NCBI GenBank assembly: GCA_958296125.1
Contig: OY282444.1
Location: 1,669,940 to 1,733,939 of the forward strand
Length of the DNA stretch: 64,000 nucleotides
Direction of reading: 5' to 3'
From: an uncultured Poribacteria bacterium
Lineage (GTDB): Bacteria > Poribacteria > WGA-4E > PCPOR2b
Numbering within the stretch: the stretch's first letter is position 1; each line of letters starts with the position of its first letter. Shown piece by piece: positions 35,234 to 44,101 of the stretch. The translations under genes were made by a program, and so were the position numbers. The notes under the pieces are model-generated. The model had not been told where the DNA came from. It worked only from the letters and a program-made list of their open reading frames with translations, and made no database searches.

Positions 35234-36244
35234 ATGATCGAAGTTGAAAATCTCACAAAAAATTATGGACCGTTTCAGGCACTGAAGGAGATTTCCTTTC
35301 GTATCGACAAAGGCGAAGTCATCGGTTTTTTGGGTCCAAATGGTGCTGGCAAAACTACCACCATGCGAATTTTAACCTGCTTTATGCCCGCTAGCAGCGG
35401 AAATGTGACGGTCGCGGGATACGATGTTTTCAAGCAATCCTTGGAAGTTCGTAAGCACATCGGTTATCTGCCCGAAAGCGTGCCGCTCTATCCAGAAATG
35501 ACTGTCACCGGCTACCTCAAATTTGTTTCAAAAATTAAAGGTGTACCGCGAAGCAAACGCGCCGATCGATTGGAGATAGCCATTGAATCCTGCGGTTTAA
35601 CCGAGCGGCGGGGGCAAATTATCGGGCAGTTGTCCAAAGGCTATCGTCAACGGGTCGGCTTAGCACAGGCACTGATTCACGATCCAGATGTCATTGTTCT
35701 CGACGAACCAACCGCCGGCCTCGATCCACGGCAGATTATTGAGATTCGTGAACTGATTAAGGCACTCGGCAAGGAACACACAATCATCCTCAGCACGCAC
35801 ATCCTCCCCGAAGCAAGTATAACCTGTGAGCGATTAATCGTGATTAATGATGGTCAAATCGCCGGCGGTGTAAAACTCTCAGAGGGGCGCGCCGTTTCTA
35901 TTGACGCAGGCGACAGTAGACATACAGAGTTAGGTGATACGAAAACCCTTTATCTAGAGGTTTCGGGGCCGGAAGCAGAGGTCAAGACCGTCCTCGAAAA
36001 TCTCCCCGGTGTCAGCCGTGTCGAAAGCCGAGGCTTAAACAGTAACGTCAATCCGATATTCCACATCAATTATGAAATAAATGCGGATATTCGCGCAGCG
36101 GTTTCGTCAAGCATCATTCAGCACGGTTGGAGTTTGCTTGAAATGCGTTCCATCGAAATGACACTTGAGGAGCTCTTCTTGCAGTTGACAACAGGCGTAG
36201 AAGGTGAGACACGGTCCGATGATAAAGAAGGTTTAGAGGCGTGA
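35234..36244 (+). CDS. ABC-2-type transporter ATP-binding protein (GldA/CcmA-like)
   Basis: The 336-residue ATPase has Walker A GPNGAGKTTTMRILTCF, Q-loop GYLPESVPLYPEMTV, signature QLSKGYRQRVGLAQAL, Walker B DVIVLDEPTAGLDP and switch His in IILSTHILPEA. About 100 extra C-terminal residues form the accessory domain seen in GldA-like ATPases. The start is the ATG at 35234 behind GGGAGATCGGTGG; the frame upstream is not supported. In relatives an ABC-2 permease follows immediately. Here it does not: 275 bases of non-coding DNA and a tnpB element follow, so the permease gene has been separated or lost. Confidence 0.9.
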   Translation: MIEVENLTKNYGPFQALKEISFRIDKGEVIGFLGPNGAGKTTTMRILTCFMPASSGNVTVAGYDVFKQSLEVRKHIGYLPESVPLYPEMTVTGYLKFVSKIKGVPRSKRADRLEIAIESCGLTERRGQIIGQLSKGYRQRVGLAQALIHDPDVIVLDEPTAGLDPRQIIEIRELIKALGKEHTIILSTHILPEASITCERLIVINDGQIAGGVKLSEGRAVSIDAGDSRHTELGDTKTLYLEVSGPEAEVKTVLENLPGVSRVESRGLNSNVNPIFHINYEINADIRAAVSSSIIQHGWSLLEMRSIEMTLEELFLQLTTGVEGETRSDDKEGLEA

Positions 36245-36583
36245 GATTTGTAACCGTTCCCGTCCACTTCCATCGGGGAGAATTGACGACTTTCGCTAAA
36301 TTTGAAGCCTCCCCCCATTGATTCATTTGGATATTTCTAGCACTCTTTCATAAAATTCCTTGACGTTAAGCGATCCACTAATGTATAATTTTGCCATCAT
36401 ATAGAAATAATTCCCACCAATAGTCGTCTGCTGACATATTTCGTATCATCCTGAATGCCTTCAAACGCTGATTTGATGCCTCTTCTATGTTACCCCGTTC
36501 GGGAATTCTTATCTCTCTACCGCACAAGACTTTGTGGCTTTAGCGCAAAGATGTAGTGCGGCTAAATATGTTGTTATTTTCGC

Positions 36584-36612
36584 TTGATATTATTGTCAAA
36601 ATATGTTACAAT
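36584..36612 (+). promoter_or_regulatory. Sigma-70-type promoter of tnpB 1
   Basis: TTGATA (36584-36589), 17-base spacer, TACAAT (36607-36612). The same layout, TTGATA-17-TATAAT, precedes the second tnpB gene on the other strand. Confidence 0.75.
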
Positions 36613-36625
36613 GCCTTTGTCCTTC

Positions 36626-36665
36626 GTGGGAGAATAGCACGCCATCGCTTGATGGTGTCTCCCAC
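36626..36665 (+). promoter_or_regulatory. Leader hairpin between promoter and tnpB 1
   Basis: Arms GTGGGAGA (36626-36633) and TCTCCCAC (36658-36665) enclose an inner CCATC/GATGG stem. The second tnpB has the same arrangement (51034-51073) with compensating differences in both outer and inner stems, which supports a conserved RNA or DNA structure. Confidence 0.65.
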
Positions 36666-36703
36666 ACCTATTGCTATTGGGATAAGGACAGAGGGATAAC
36701 CGA

Positions 36704-37876
36704 ATGAAAACCTACAAGTTCAAGATGTATAGTGGTCATGGTAACAAAGCGTTGCATAAAACTATTGAGGGACACGCTCATATCTGGAATCATTGTATCG
36801 CCCTTCAGCGTCGCTACTATGCCATCTATGGCAAGTTTATCAGCAAGTTTAGACTGATAAACCATATCTCTAAACTCAAGAAACTCTCTCGCTTTGCCCA
36901 TTGGAATCAGTTGCCAAGTCAGGCGATCCAAGACGTAGCAGCACGGATAGACAAAGGCTATAAAAAGATGTTCAAAGACCGTGCCGCGGGCAAAAAGTGT
37001 GGCAGACCTCGTTTCAAGCCCCGTCGTAAATATAAGTCGTTCACCTTGACACGGGCAGGCTGGAAACTTCTATCCGACAATCGAATCAGAATCGGGAAAT
37101 GGGTCTACCGCTACTTCAAATCCCGTGAGATACAAGGCACTCCCAAGCGTTGCACCGTGAAACGGGATGCCTTAGGCGATATCTATATCTGTGTGCTAAC
37201 CGACTATGAAGAACCTGACCAGAACCGAGCTATGCCTGGTCTCGGCACGGACACGGGTAATATCGCAGGCTTTGACTTTGGTCTCAAACGGTATCTGACC
37301 GGTTCAGACGGCAATGATATAGAATCACCTCTATTTTTCAAACGCAGCCTCAACGCTATCAAACGGTTCAGTCGTAAACACAGCACCAAACGTACCTGTC
37401 CTGTCCGTGCCGAGACCAGGCGGAACGGGAAAGGTTCAAAGAACAGGGAACGCGCCCGTTTGGATTTAGCCCGTAAGCACCGTAGAATCGCTAACCAGCG
37501 TGAGGACTTCCACTGGAAACTTGCCCACGATCTCACAGACAGATATGATGAGATACGGCTTGAGGACTTGAATTTGAAGGGCATGAAAGCCCTTTGGGGA
37601 CGCAAGGTTAGCGATTTAGGGTTTGCTGACTTCATCAAAAAACTGGTGTATATCGCTTCCAAAAAAAGTGTTAAAGTAAAGTTCATTGATAGGTGGTATC
37701 CGTCCAGTAAGACCTGTTCAGTTTGCGGTGCAGTCAATGAAGCGTTAAATCTGCGGGATAGAACTTGGCAGTGTCCCTGCTGCCACACACAGTTAGATAG
37801 AGATCGCAACGCCGCGATTAATATCTATAGGGTGGGGGCATCCACCCTTTCAGGAGAGGTCGTAAGTTCCCGATGA
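36704..37876 (+). CDS. tnpB: TnpB, RNA-guided nuclease of IS200/IS605 family
   Basis: The 390-residue protein has the N-terminal helix-turn segment (TYKFKMYSG, AHIWNHCIALQ) and a RuvC-like core with the three acidic residues: Asp191 in AGFDFGLK, Glu287 in IRLEDLN and Asp367 in DRDRNAAIN. A zinc finger CSVCG...CPCC lies between the second and third motifs. These proteins are RNA-guided nucleases that use a guide from the element's right end. Two peptide stretches, near residues 176-185 and 231-241, are not usual in the family. They are encoded by an 18-bp repeat in opposite orientations (37235-37252, 37403-37420) yet keep the frame. Cleavage competence is therefore plausible but unproven. Confidence 0.92.
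   Translation: MKTYKFKMYSGHGNKALHKTIEGHAHIWNHCIALQRRYYAIYGKFISKFRLINHISKLKKLSRFAHWNQLPSQAIQDVAARIDKGYKKMFKDRAAGKKCGRPRFKPRRKYKSFTLTRAGWKLLSDNRIRIGKWVYRYFKSREIQGTPKRCTVKRDALGDIYICVLTDYEEPDQNRAMPGLGTDTGNIAGFDFGLKRYLTGSDGNDIESPLFFKRSLNAIKRFSRKHSTKRTCPVRAETRRNGKGSKNRERARLDLARKHRRIANQREDFHWKLAHDLTDRYDEIRLEDLNLKGMKALWGRKVSDLGFADFIKKLVYIASKKSVKVKFIDRWYPSSKTCSVCGAVNEALNLRDRTWQCPCCHTQLDRDRNAAINIYRVGASTLSGEVVSSR
37235..37252 (+). repeat. 18-bp dispersed repeat inside tnpB 1
   Basis: Exact CCTGGTCTCGGCACGGAC within the coding sequence just before the first catalytic Asp; it encodes about PGLGTD in frame. Confidence 0.85.
37403..37420 (-). repeat. 18-bp dispersed repeat inside tnpB 1, inverted copy
   Basis: Exact reverse complement of the copy at 37235, 150 bases downstream in the same gene; it encodes about VRAETR in frame. 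Confidence 0.85.
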
Positions 37877-37957
37877 ATCGGGACTAACCTCATTGATAGA
37901 ACAATTCGACTCCTAAAGGATAAGAAGCCCAATCCTTTAGGTTTGGGAGTATGTCAA
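37830..37957 (+). ncRNA. Predicted omega-RNA (guide scaffold) of tnpB element 1
   Basis: In studied TnpB systems the guide RNA derives from the 3' end of tnpB and the right end, with the guide lying just outside. Here that region holds CCCGAT-GA-ATCGGG-like and CCTAAAGGAT/ATCCTTTAGG hairpins and ends TATGTCAA. Position inferred from family knowledge; the 5' end is approximate. If right, the guide would begin at about 37958. Confidence 0.4.
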
Positions 37958-38312
37958 AATTCACGATTTAACCAACCGCTATTCTACGTATCCTTGTCTT
38001 TAATTTTAATTTGATCCAACTTTCTTTTCGATAATTTCCCCCCACTATGCTGCCAACAGTCATAAGTTACAGTGCGTGAAAGCCAACTGGTGAGTAGTTG
38101 CACATCTCCCCGCTACGATGCTGTCACTTACCTGTTACATGATCGTTTGGAGTATAAAATCTTTTTCCCAAAGTGTAGCGTCAACCGTAGATTGCCTGCT
38201 GCACATGCCTTGTGCTAATTTTGGGGTCGGTTTAAGAGATAGGCATGTTAGGCAATCTGCAGACAGTTAGAATCTCGCAACTTAGAATCTCGCAATGAGG
38301 AGCAACAAAATT
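37958..38312 (+). promoter_or_regulatory. Leader region of rho with large inverted repeat and direct repeats
   Basis: No gene is seen here. A two-part inverted repeat, AGATTGCCT..ACATGCCT (38189-38197, 38203-38210) and AGGCATGT.AGGCAATCT (38241-38248, 38250-38258), could fold into a long stem with a 30-base loop. Just before the ribosome site is a 14-bp direct repeat, TTAGAATCTCGCAA, at 38267-38280 and 38282-38295. The second copy abuts GAGGAG. This may be a regulatory leader for rho, which is autoregulated in other bacteria. Confidence 0.5.
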
Positions 38313-39626
38313 ATGGAAAATGTGGACATTGTCAAACTCCAAGAGATGACGATCTCCGAATTGAACGGTATGGCTCGGAAGCTCGGGCTGACGGGATACA
38401 GTAGCCTCCGCAAGCAGGAGCTCATCGCCAAAATTCTTGAAGCCAAAGCGGAGAGCAATGGTCTGTTGTTCGGAGAGGGCATCCTTGAAATTTTACCAGA
38501 AAAATACGGCTTCCTCCGGTCATCTAGCTATAACTATTTGCAAAGCACCGACGATATTTATGTCTCTCCTTCGCAAATACGCAAATTTGATCTCCGGACA
38601 GGTCACGAGGTTCAGGGGCAAATCCGTCCTCCTAAAAAGGGGGGCGACAAAGATGAATTCTACTTCGCATTGTTAAAAATCGAAAAAGTCAATGACGAAG
38701 CCCCGGCGGTTGCAAAGGATACCATCCTTTTCGATAACTTGACCCCTGTTTACCCGCATGAACAGCTAAGACTTGAGCATAATCCGAGGGAGTTTTCAAC
38801 ACGCATTGTGGATTTGATGTCTCCGATCGGTAAGGGCCAGCGTGGACTGATTGTAGCTCCCCCCTACAGTGGTAAAACCACAATCTTAAAAAATATCGCC
38901 CACGGTATAGAGGAGAATCATCCGGAAGTCATGCTCATTTTCTTGTTAATTGATGAGCGTCCAGAAGAAGTGACAGATGTCTCCCGGTCCGTAAAAGGGG
39001 AGGTTATCAGTTCGACTTTTGACGAGCATCCAGAACGGCATGTGCAAGTCGCGGATATGGTCATTGAAAAGGCGAAACGGTGGGTCGAATATGGCAAAGA
39101 TGTGGTAATTATGCTAGATAGCATGACACGCCTCGTGCGAGCCTGTAACGTTGTGGCACCGCACAGTGGTAAAACATTGTCAGGCGGTATCGACGCGCTC
39201 GCGTTCTTAAAGCCACGTCAATTTTTTGGAGCGGCACGAAAGTTTGAGGAAGGGGGTAGCTTAACAATCATAGCTACCGTATTGGTTGATACCGAAAGCC
39301 GAGGCGATGAGCATATTTATGAGGAACTAAAGGGGACTGCAAACATGGAGATCCACCTAGAACGTTCTCTGCTCGAACGGCGTATTTTCCCATCCATCGA
39401 CATCGCTAAATCAAAGACTCGGCGCGAGGAGCTGCTTCTGAAGCCGGAGATACTCAGCAAAGCGTGGGTCCTCCGCAAATTCATGGGGCAGATGAGCACC
39501 GCCGAATCAATGGAACTCCTTGTCGAACAGTTAGGAAAAACAAAGACAAATGAACGGTTTATCGATATGATGGTAAATAATACCAAAACCAACGGGCCCG
39601 CACGCGGCGGGCGGTATCAGTGGTAG
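38313..39626 (+). CDS. rho: Transcription termination factor Rho
   Basis: The 437-residue Rho has an N-terminal Rho_N helix bundle ([19 protein letters not shown]), an OSB-fold RNA-binding domain ([38 protein letters not shown]) and a RecA-type ATPase with Walker [30 protein letters not shown], Walker [16 protein letters not shown], the Q loop KTLSGGIDA and the R loop. The hexamer translocates along RNA and ends transcription. The ribosome site GAGGAG serves the ATG at 38313; an ATG at 38295 lies inside that site. It heads the conserved rho-rpmE-prfA-prmC order. Confidence 0.97.
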   Translation: MENVDIVKLQEMTISELNGMARKLGLTGYSSLRKQELIAKILEAKAESNGLLFGEGILEILPEKYGFLRSSSYNYLQSTDDIYVSPSQIRKFDLRTGHEVQGQIRPPKKGGDKDEFYFALLKIEKVNDEAPAVAKDTILFDNLTPVYPHEQLRLEHNPREFSTRIVDLMSPIGKGQRGLIVAPPYSGKTTILKNIAHGIEENHPEVMLIFLLIDERPEEVTDVSRSVKGEVISSTFDEHPERHVQVADMVIEKAKRWVEYGKDVVIMLDSMTRLVRACNVVAPHSGKTLSGGIDALAFLKPRQFFGAARKFEEGGSLTIIATVLVDTESRGDEHIYEELKGTANMEIHLERSLLERRIFPSIDIAKSKTRREELLLKPEILSKAWVLRKFMGQMSTAESMELLVEQLGKTKTNERFIDMMVNNTKTNGPARGGRYQW

Positions 39627-39706
39627 TACTGAGTCGGCCCCTGGATAAATTATGACGAGCCGATTTTCTGAGAGAATTCTAACACCGTAAGGAGGTGAGT
39701 ATCCTC

Positions 39707-39916
39707 ATGAAATCAGATATCCATCCAGAGACCATGGAATGTGTCATCAATTGTGTGTGTGGTGCGACATATACAACCAATTCTACCAAACCCCAAATCC
39801 GCGTAGAAATTTGTTCAAAATGCCACCCATTTTACTCAGGGCAGCAGACAATTGTCGATACAGCAGGGCGTGTGGAAAGCTTCCGTCGTAGGTATGGTCT
39901 TGCCGATGAAAATTAA
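39707..39916 (+). CDS. rpmE: 50S ribosomal protein L31 (zinc-binding form)
   Basis: The 69-residue L31 starts MKSDIHPE and has CVC and CSKC pairs, the four-Cys zinc ribbon of the C+ form, followed by [25 protein letters not shown]. The ATG at 39707 is chosen because AAGGAGGTGA ends about 9 bases before it; a GTG at 39695 overlaps that site. The zinc form implies possible turnover under zinc limitation, as known in other bacteria, but no zinc-free paralogue is in the window. It lies 80 bases after rho. Confidence 0.96.
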   Translation: MKSDIHPETMECVINCVCGATYTTNSTKPQIRVEICSKCHPFYSGQQTIVDTAGRVESFRRRYGLADEN

Positions 39917-40122
39917 ATGAGGTTTAGCCACAATACCGGCAGCCGAACTCCTCAAGGTTGATTAATAGTTTAAGCCTTAGTATTGCAGCAGTGCTGCATT
40001 CTCACAAATTTCGCTTGAGGAAAAAATCAATTAGAATAAGCTAGACCCGGTGATTGTAAGGACAATTATTCGCCGTTCTGAGGAAGCCCCGCAGTGCATA
40101 GTAGGTGGAGGGAAAATGACGC

Positions 40123-40965
40123 ATGGGATTTCAAGTATCTGATAAACATATTGAAGAATACTATATGCTGGGTTACACAGTTTTCCGAAAGATTCTCCCA
40201 CCGTCATTGATTCGGGATCTGCGGCGAGTCAGTGACAGGGCGAAAACAATTGCCCGCGAGCAAGGCGGTCCGCAAGTGCAGCGACTCCAACCCGTTGCAA
40301 ACTACGACCTTGACCAGCAGCCTTTTATTGACTACGCCAATCTACCAACATTGGTTGATGCCATTGCCAAGGTACTGACACCGCGTCATCGCCATGGGGA
40401 TCGAGATCACTTTGGCATTCTTTTTGAACCTGCGGAGATGCCATACTGTACGCCATGGCACCGCGACTGGCGTGATAACGCCGTAGGCTTACCGCTCTCG
40501 ATGTGGGATGAAGTGTTCCACGACATCAACCTTTTCAACCAGATTAACTGTGCTTTGTATGAAGACAGTTCAACATGGTTTATTCTGGGTAGTCATTTGA
40601 GGCGTGACCTGCCGGCGGAGATTGAACGGTTCCCAGATCGACCGATACCGAGCGTGGAACTTGATGGACACTTCGCCGAAGTGCGGGAATCGCTCTGCCT
40701 CGAATACTGTCGCAGTATGCCCGGGGCGGTGCAGCTGCACCTAGAAGCGGGGGATTTCGCGCTCTATCGAAATACGCTCTGGCATCTGGGTAACTATGTT
40801 CCCTACCGCAAACGGGCAACGTTACACGACAGTGCTTGGACACCTGAGTTTGAGGCGTGGTACAACAAAGCGCGAGCCAAAGCGAACAAGCGACGTGAAA
40901 CTGGCATCGGTATGGAGAATCCAAACCTCAACGCGACCGATAGATCGGTGTCAATATCGGCTTAA
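40123..40965 (+). CDS. PhyH-family dioxygenase inserted between rpmE and prfA
   Basis: The 280-residue phytanoyl-CoA dioxygenase-like protein starts MGFQVSDKHIEEYYMLGYTVF. The iron ligands are visible in TPWHRDWRD (His, Asp) and in LYRNTLWHLGNY (His), and Arg in YRKRATLHD probably binds 2-oxoglutarate. Such Fe(II)/2-oxoglutarate enzymes hydroxylate small molecules; the family is unusually abundant in Poribacteria. GGAGGG is 10 bases upstream. It starts 206 bases after rpmE and ends 20 bases before prfA, so it may be read through with the translation factors. The substrate is unknown. Confidence 0.9.
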   Translation: MGFQVSDKHIEEYYMLGYTVFRKILPPSLIRDLRRVSDRAKTIAREQGGPQVQRLQPVANYDLDQQPFIDYANLPTLVDAIAKVLTPRHRHGDRDHFGILFEPAEMPYCTPWHRDWRDNAVGLPLSMWDEVFHDINLFNQINCALYEDSSTWFILGSHLRRDLPAEIERFPDRPIPSVELDGHFAEVRESLCLEYCRSMPGAVQLHLEAGDFALYRNTLWHLGNYVPYRKRATLHDSAWTPEFEAWYNKARAKANKRRETGIGMENPNLNATDRSVSISA

Positions 40966-40985
40966 TAGTAAGGTGGGACTCAACT

Positions 40986-42056
40986 ATGTTTGAGCAGTTA
41001 AAAGAGATAGAAACGAGATGTTTAGAAATTGAAAAGAATTTAGCCGATCCCGCGCAAATCGCTGATCAGCAAAACTTACAATACCTCGCAAAGTCGCACG
41101 CGGAACTTGCACCGATTGTTTCAAAGTATACGGCGCATCAAAAAACAGAGAAAGAGATTGAAGAGACCGCCGCCCTACTTGAACAGGAAACCGATGCCGA
41201 ATTTATCGCCTTTGCCAAGCAGGAACTTGACGTGCTCACCGAACAGAAAAACGACTTAGAAACACAACTGAAAATCTTGTTAATCCCGAAGGATGCGAAC
41301 GATGAGAAGAATGTGATTGTGGAGATCCGCGCGGGAACAGGGGGCGAAGAAGCGAGTTTATTTGCCGGAGAGCTTTTCCGGATGTATTCAAGATACACCG
41401 ACCAAAAAGGTTGGAAAATTGAATTGCTCAACTCCAACACAACCGGCTTGAAAGGCTTCAAGGAGATTATTTTTTCAATCAACGGGAGCCGGACGTATAG
41501 TCGCCTGAAATTTGAAGGTGGTACACACCGCGTGCAGCGCGTCCCTACGACAGAAGCCAGTGGCCGCATCCACACATCGGCGGTGACTGTTGCCGTATTG
41601 CCGGAGGCAAAAGAGGTTGATCTCAAGATTGACACAGAAGATTTGCGGATTGAAGTGTTTCGTTCATCGGGCCCAGGCGGTCAAAGTGTCAACACAACCG
41701 ATTCGGCGGTCCGAATCACGTACATTCCCACGGGGCTCATGGTATCCTGCCAAGACGAAAAATCCCAACATAAAAACCGAGCCAAAGCGATGAAAATTCT
41801 GCGTTCCCGTCTACTTGAACAGATGCAAGCTGAACAGGATGCCGAACGCGCTCAAACGCGGAAATCCATGATTGGCAGCGGCGATCGAAGTGAAAAAATT
41901 CGCACGTATAACTTCCCCCAAAGTCGGGTGACAGACCATCGTATCGGTTTAAGCGTTTATCAACTGGACGCGGTCTTAGATGGAGACATAGACACTTTCA
42001 TCGATGCCTTGATAGACGCTAACCAAGCGGAGCAATTAAAGAACCTATCGTCGTGA
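40986..42056 (+). CDS. prfA: Peptide chain release factor 1
   Basis: The 356-residue RF1 has a coiled-coil N-terminus, VEIRAGTGGEEASLFAGELFRMY, the decoding-loop segment HRVQRVPTTEASGRIHTSAVTVAV with the P-x-T type of RF1, and the catalytic GGQ in SSGPGGQSVNTTDSAVR. It ends translation at UAA and UAG. Its Gln is normally methylated by PrmC, which is encoded next with a 4-base GTGA overlap. Confidence 0.97.
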   Translation: MFEQLKEIETRCLEIEKNLADPAQIADQQNLQYLAKSHAELAPIVSKYTAHQKTEKEIEETAALLEQETDAEFIAFAKQELDVLTEQKNDLETQLKILLIPKDANDEKNVIVEIRAGTGGEEASLFAGELFRMYSRYTDQKGWKIELLNSNTTGLKGFKEIIFSINGSRTYSRLKFEGGTHRVQRVPTTEASGRIHTSAVTVAVLPEAKEVDLKIDTEDLRIEVFRSSGPGGQSVNTTDSAVRITYIPTGLMVSCQDEKSQHKNRAKAMKILRSRLLEQMQAEQDAERAQTRKSMIGSGDRSEKIRTYNFPQSRVTDHRIGLSVYQLDAVLDGDIDTFIDALIDANQAEQLKNLSS

Positions 42057-42910
42057 AAACTTGGCGCGTGCTTGATCTCATCGAATGGACAACGAAATAC
42101 TTTGAACGTCACGAAGTCCCCACCCCGCGGTTAGACGCGGAATTGTTGCTTGGGCACCTCCTGCAAAAGAGCCGCTTACAACTCTATCTTTCCTTCGAGA
42201 TGCCTGTTTTTCAAGAGCCACTCTCGAAATTTCGGGAGTTAATCAAAAAGCGGATTGCCCACACGCCTGTGAGTTACCTCACGAACCACAAGGAGTTTAT
42301 GTCCCTGGACTTCTATGTAGACCCGCGTGTGCTGATTCCGAGGCCCGAGACGGAGACTCTGGTCGAGACGGTCTTACAACAGCAAAAGGAACCCTGCCGC
42401 TTCGTTGACATCGGGACGGGTTGTGGTGCCATCGCGATTAGTTTTGGTCATCACCGTCCCGATTGGGAGTTGATTGCCACAGATTTCTCAACGGAAGCCT
42501 TGGTAGTCGCCCAACAGAATGCTCTCACCCACAACTGTGCAGATCGACTCACCTTCCTGCAAGGCGATCTGTTTGAACCTCTGCGGGAACTACCCAACCC
42601 CCGTTATGACTGGATCGCGTCCAACCCACCTTACGTGAGCACGGACGATGCGTCAACCCTCCCGTTAGATGTTCGGGAACACGAGCCAGAAATCGCACTC
42701 TTCGCTGGAGTTGATGGTCTCGACATTATTCGGCGTATCGTAACAGATGCACCACAGTTTTTGAATCCGCAAGGGAAGCTAATTTTAGAAATTGGTCACA
42801 ACCAGAGTCACGCCGTTCAGGCCCTGATCAGATCGCAACCAGCCTATAAGCGTTGTGAAGCCATCAAAGATTATTCTGGTATTGAGCGCGTGGTTCTCGC
42901 TAGCGTTTAG
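42053..42910 (+). CDS. prmC: Release factor glutamine methyltransferase PrmC
   Basis: The 285-residue protein has an N-terminal helical domain (TPRLDAELLLGHLL), VLIPRPETETLVETV, the SAM-binding FVDIGTGCGAIAISF and NPPY in DWIASNPPYVST, which binds the target Gln. It methylates the GGQ Gln of RF1/RF2. It starts with GTG overlapping the prfA stop (GTGA), so translational coupling keeps enzyme and substrate together. The C-terminus shows LILEIGHNQ. Confidence 0.96.
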   Translation: MKTWRVLDLIEWTTKYFERHEVPTPRLDAELLLGHLLQKSRLQLYLSFEMPVFQEPLSKFRELIKKRIAHTPVSYLTNHKEFMSLDFYVDPRVLIPRPETETLVETVLQQQKEPCRFVDIGTGCGAIAISFGHHRPDWELIATDFSTEALVVAQQNALTHNCADRLTFLQGDLFEPLRELPNPRYDWIASNPPYVSTDDASTLPLDVREHEPEIALFAGVDGLDIIRRIVTDAPQFLNPQGKLILEIGHNQSHAVQALIRSQPAYKRCEAIKDYSGIERVVLASV

Positions 42911-42984
42911 TTGTGAATAACCGTTCAGGGCCTCGCTTCCTCTACCTCCACAAGATGCGGAGAACAGTCCCTTACAGAAAACCC

Positions 42985-43848
42985 ATGTCTACCCAGCGCC
43001 ATTCCGTTATTACCAGCATCAATAACCAGCGAGTCGTCGCCGCCCGCAAACTCCAGACGCGCAAGCACCGTCAGCGTCAAGGACGTTTTCTAGTCGAAGG
43101 CTTTGAGATCTTGCATCTAGCATTAGACGCAGGGGTACAACCGATTGAAGTCTTTTACTGTGAAGAGCAATGTGGTGAAAAGGCAACGCAGCAACTTCTG
43201 AATCGCTTGCGAGAAGCCGGCGCAACTCTGGTCCCGGTGTCGACTCAAGTGTTGCATACCCTATCGGCTGCCGCTGGCAACGTATATGCCGCCCCCCATA
43301 AGGCACCACCCAATGTCATACAGACCCATATTGTGGCAACTTTCGCCCTATTTGAGGTGTCATTTCAGGACATCGCTTTGACCGACGATGAGCTGGTCCT
43401 TGTGCTCGATGGGACACAAACCCCAAGCAATCTAGGGATGGTTCTCCGCACTGCGGATGCCGTTGGGGTTGCAGCCGTTTTTCTAATCCCGCCCTGCGTG
43501 GACATCTTCCATCCAAAATCCGTAAGAGGGAGTCACGGCTCGCTGTTCAGTGTCCCCCTTGTGCAGACAGCGGACATTCCAGGGCTTTTTAGATGGCTGC
43601 GTGAAAAAGGGTTCAGGACGATCGGGGCAGACCCACATCTCGGAAAGTTTTGGAATCAAGAAAGCTGGAAAGGGCGAGTTGCCATAGTTTTAGGGCATGA
43701 TGTGCGAGGTATATCCGATGCGGTGCGAGCACAAATCGAAGGGTGGGCCCGGCTGCCGATGACGGGCAAAGTGGAATCGCTCAACGTGGCAGTGGCAGGG
43801 AGTGTCTTAATATATGAGTGGTTTCGGGTGAACAGGCTCGAATCATAG
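42985..43848 (+). CDS. TrmH/SpoU-family RNA 2'-O-methyltransferase
   Basis: The 287-residue SPOUT methyltransferase has an N-terminal RNA-binding part, KLQTRKHRQRQGRFLVEGFEIL, and the trefoil-knot motifs LVLVLDGTQTPSNLGMVLRTADAVG, HPKSVRGSHGSLFSVPL and VAIVLGHDVRGIS, ending MTGKVESLNVAVAGSVLIYEW. It probably methylates 23S rRNA or a tRNA 2'-OH. The frame also opens at a GTG (42913) just after the prmC stop, which would add 24 residues of atypical sequence; I prefer the ATG at 42985 but cannot exclude the earlier start. Confidence 0.92.
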   Translation: MSTQRHSVITSINNQRVVAARKLQTRKHRQRQGRFLVEGFEILHLALDAGVQPIEVFYCEEQCGEKATQQLLNRLREAGATLVPVSTQVLHTLSAAAGNVYAAPHKAPPNVIQTHIVATFALFEVSFQDIALTDDELVLVLDGTQTPSNLGMVLRTADAVGVAAVFLIPPCVDIFHPKSVRGSHGSLFSVPLVQTADIPGLFRWLREKGFRTIGADPHLGKFWNQESWKGRVAIVLGHDVRGISDAVRAQIEGWARLPMTGKVESLNVAVAGSVLIYEWFRVNRLES

Positions 43849-44101
43849 ACCGGCCCCCCACTGACATCCACCTTGTGTTCAAAAGTGGGGCAGGTCCGTT
43901 CAAAATCTGAACACACCCGAGTTATAGGCATCTGCCCAAATCTGCATGGCCTCTGGGAAATTGACGAAATAGCGTGAATAAAAATGTTGGCATGGTAATT
44001 GCTCGCAGCGTAATGGCAGATCGTCGCACGGACACTACTTCTGATTGTAGGGGATGACAATTGTGTTATCTCCTACAGTCCTAATTTAGGGGAGGTTTAT
44101 C

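Larger units (their letters stand above)
36520..37957 (+). mobile_element. IS200/IS605-family element carrying tnpB only (element 1)
   Basis: The left end is marked by a hairpin with arms CCGCAC (36520-36525) and GTGCGG (36556-36561) and an inner CTTTGTG/CGCAAAG stem capped by GCTTTAG. The right end is a perfect 10-bp hairpin CCTAAAGGAT/ATCCTTTAGG (37912-37921, 37932-37941), preceded by the 3' part of tnpB and followed by TTTGGGAGTATGTCAA. No tnpA is present and no target-site duplication is expected for this family. It lies between an ABC ATPase lacking its permease and the rho gene. The exact left boundary is uncertain. Confidence 0.7.
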
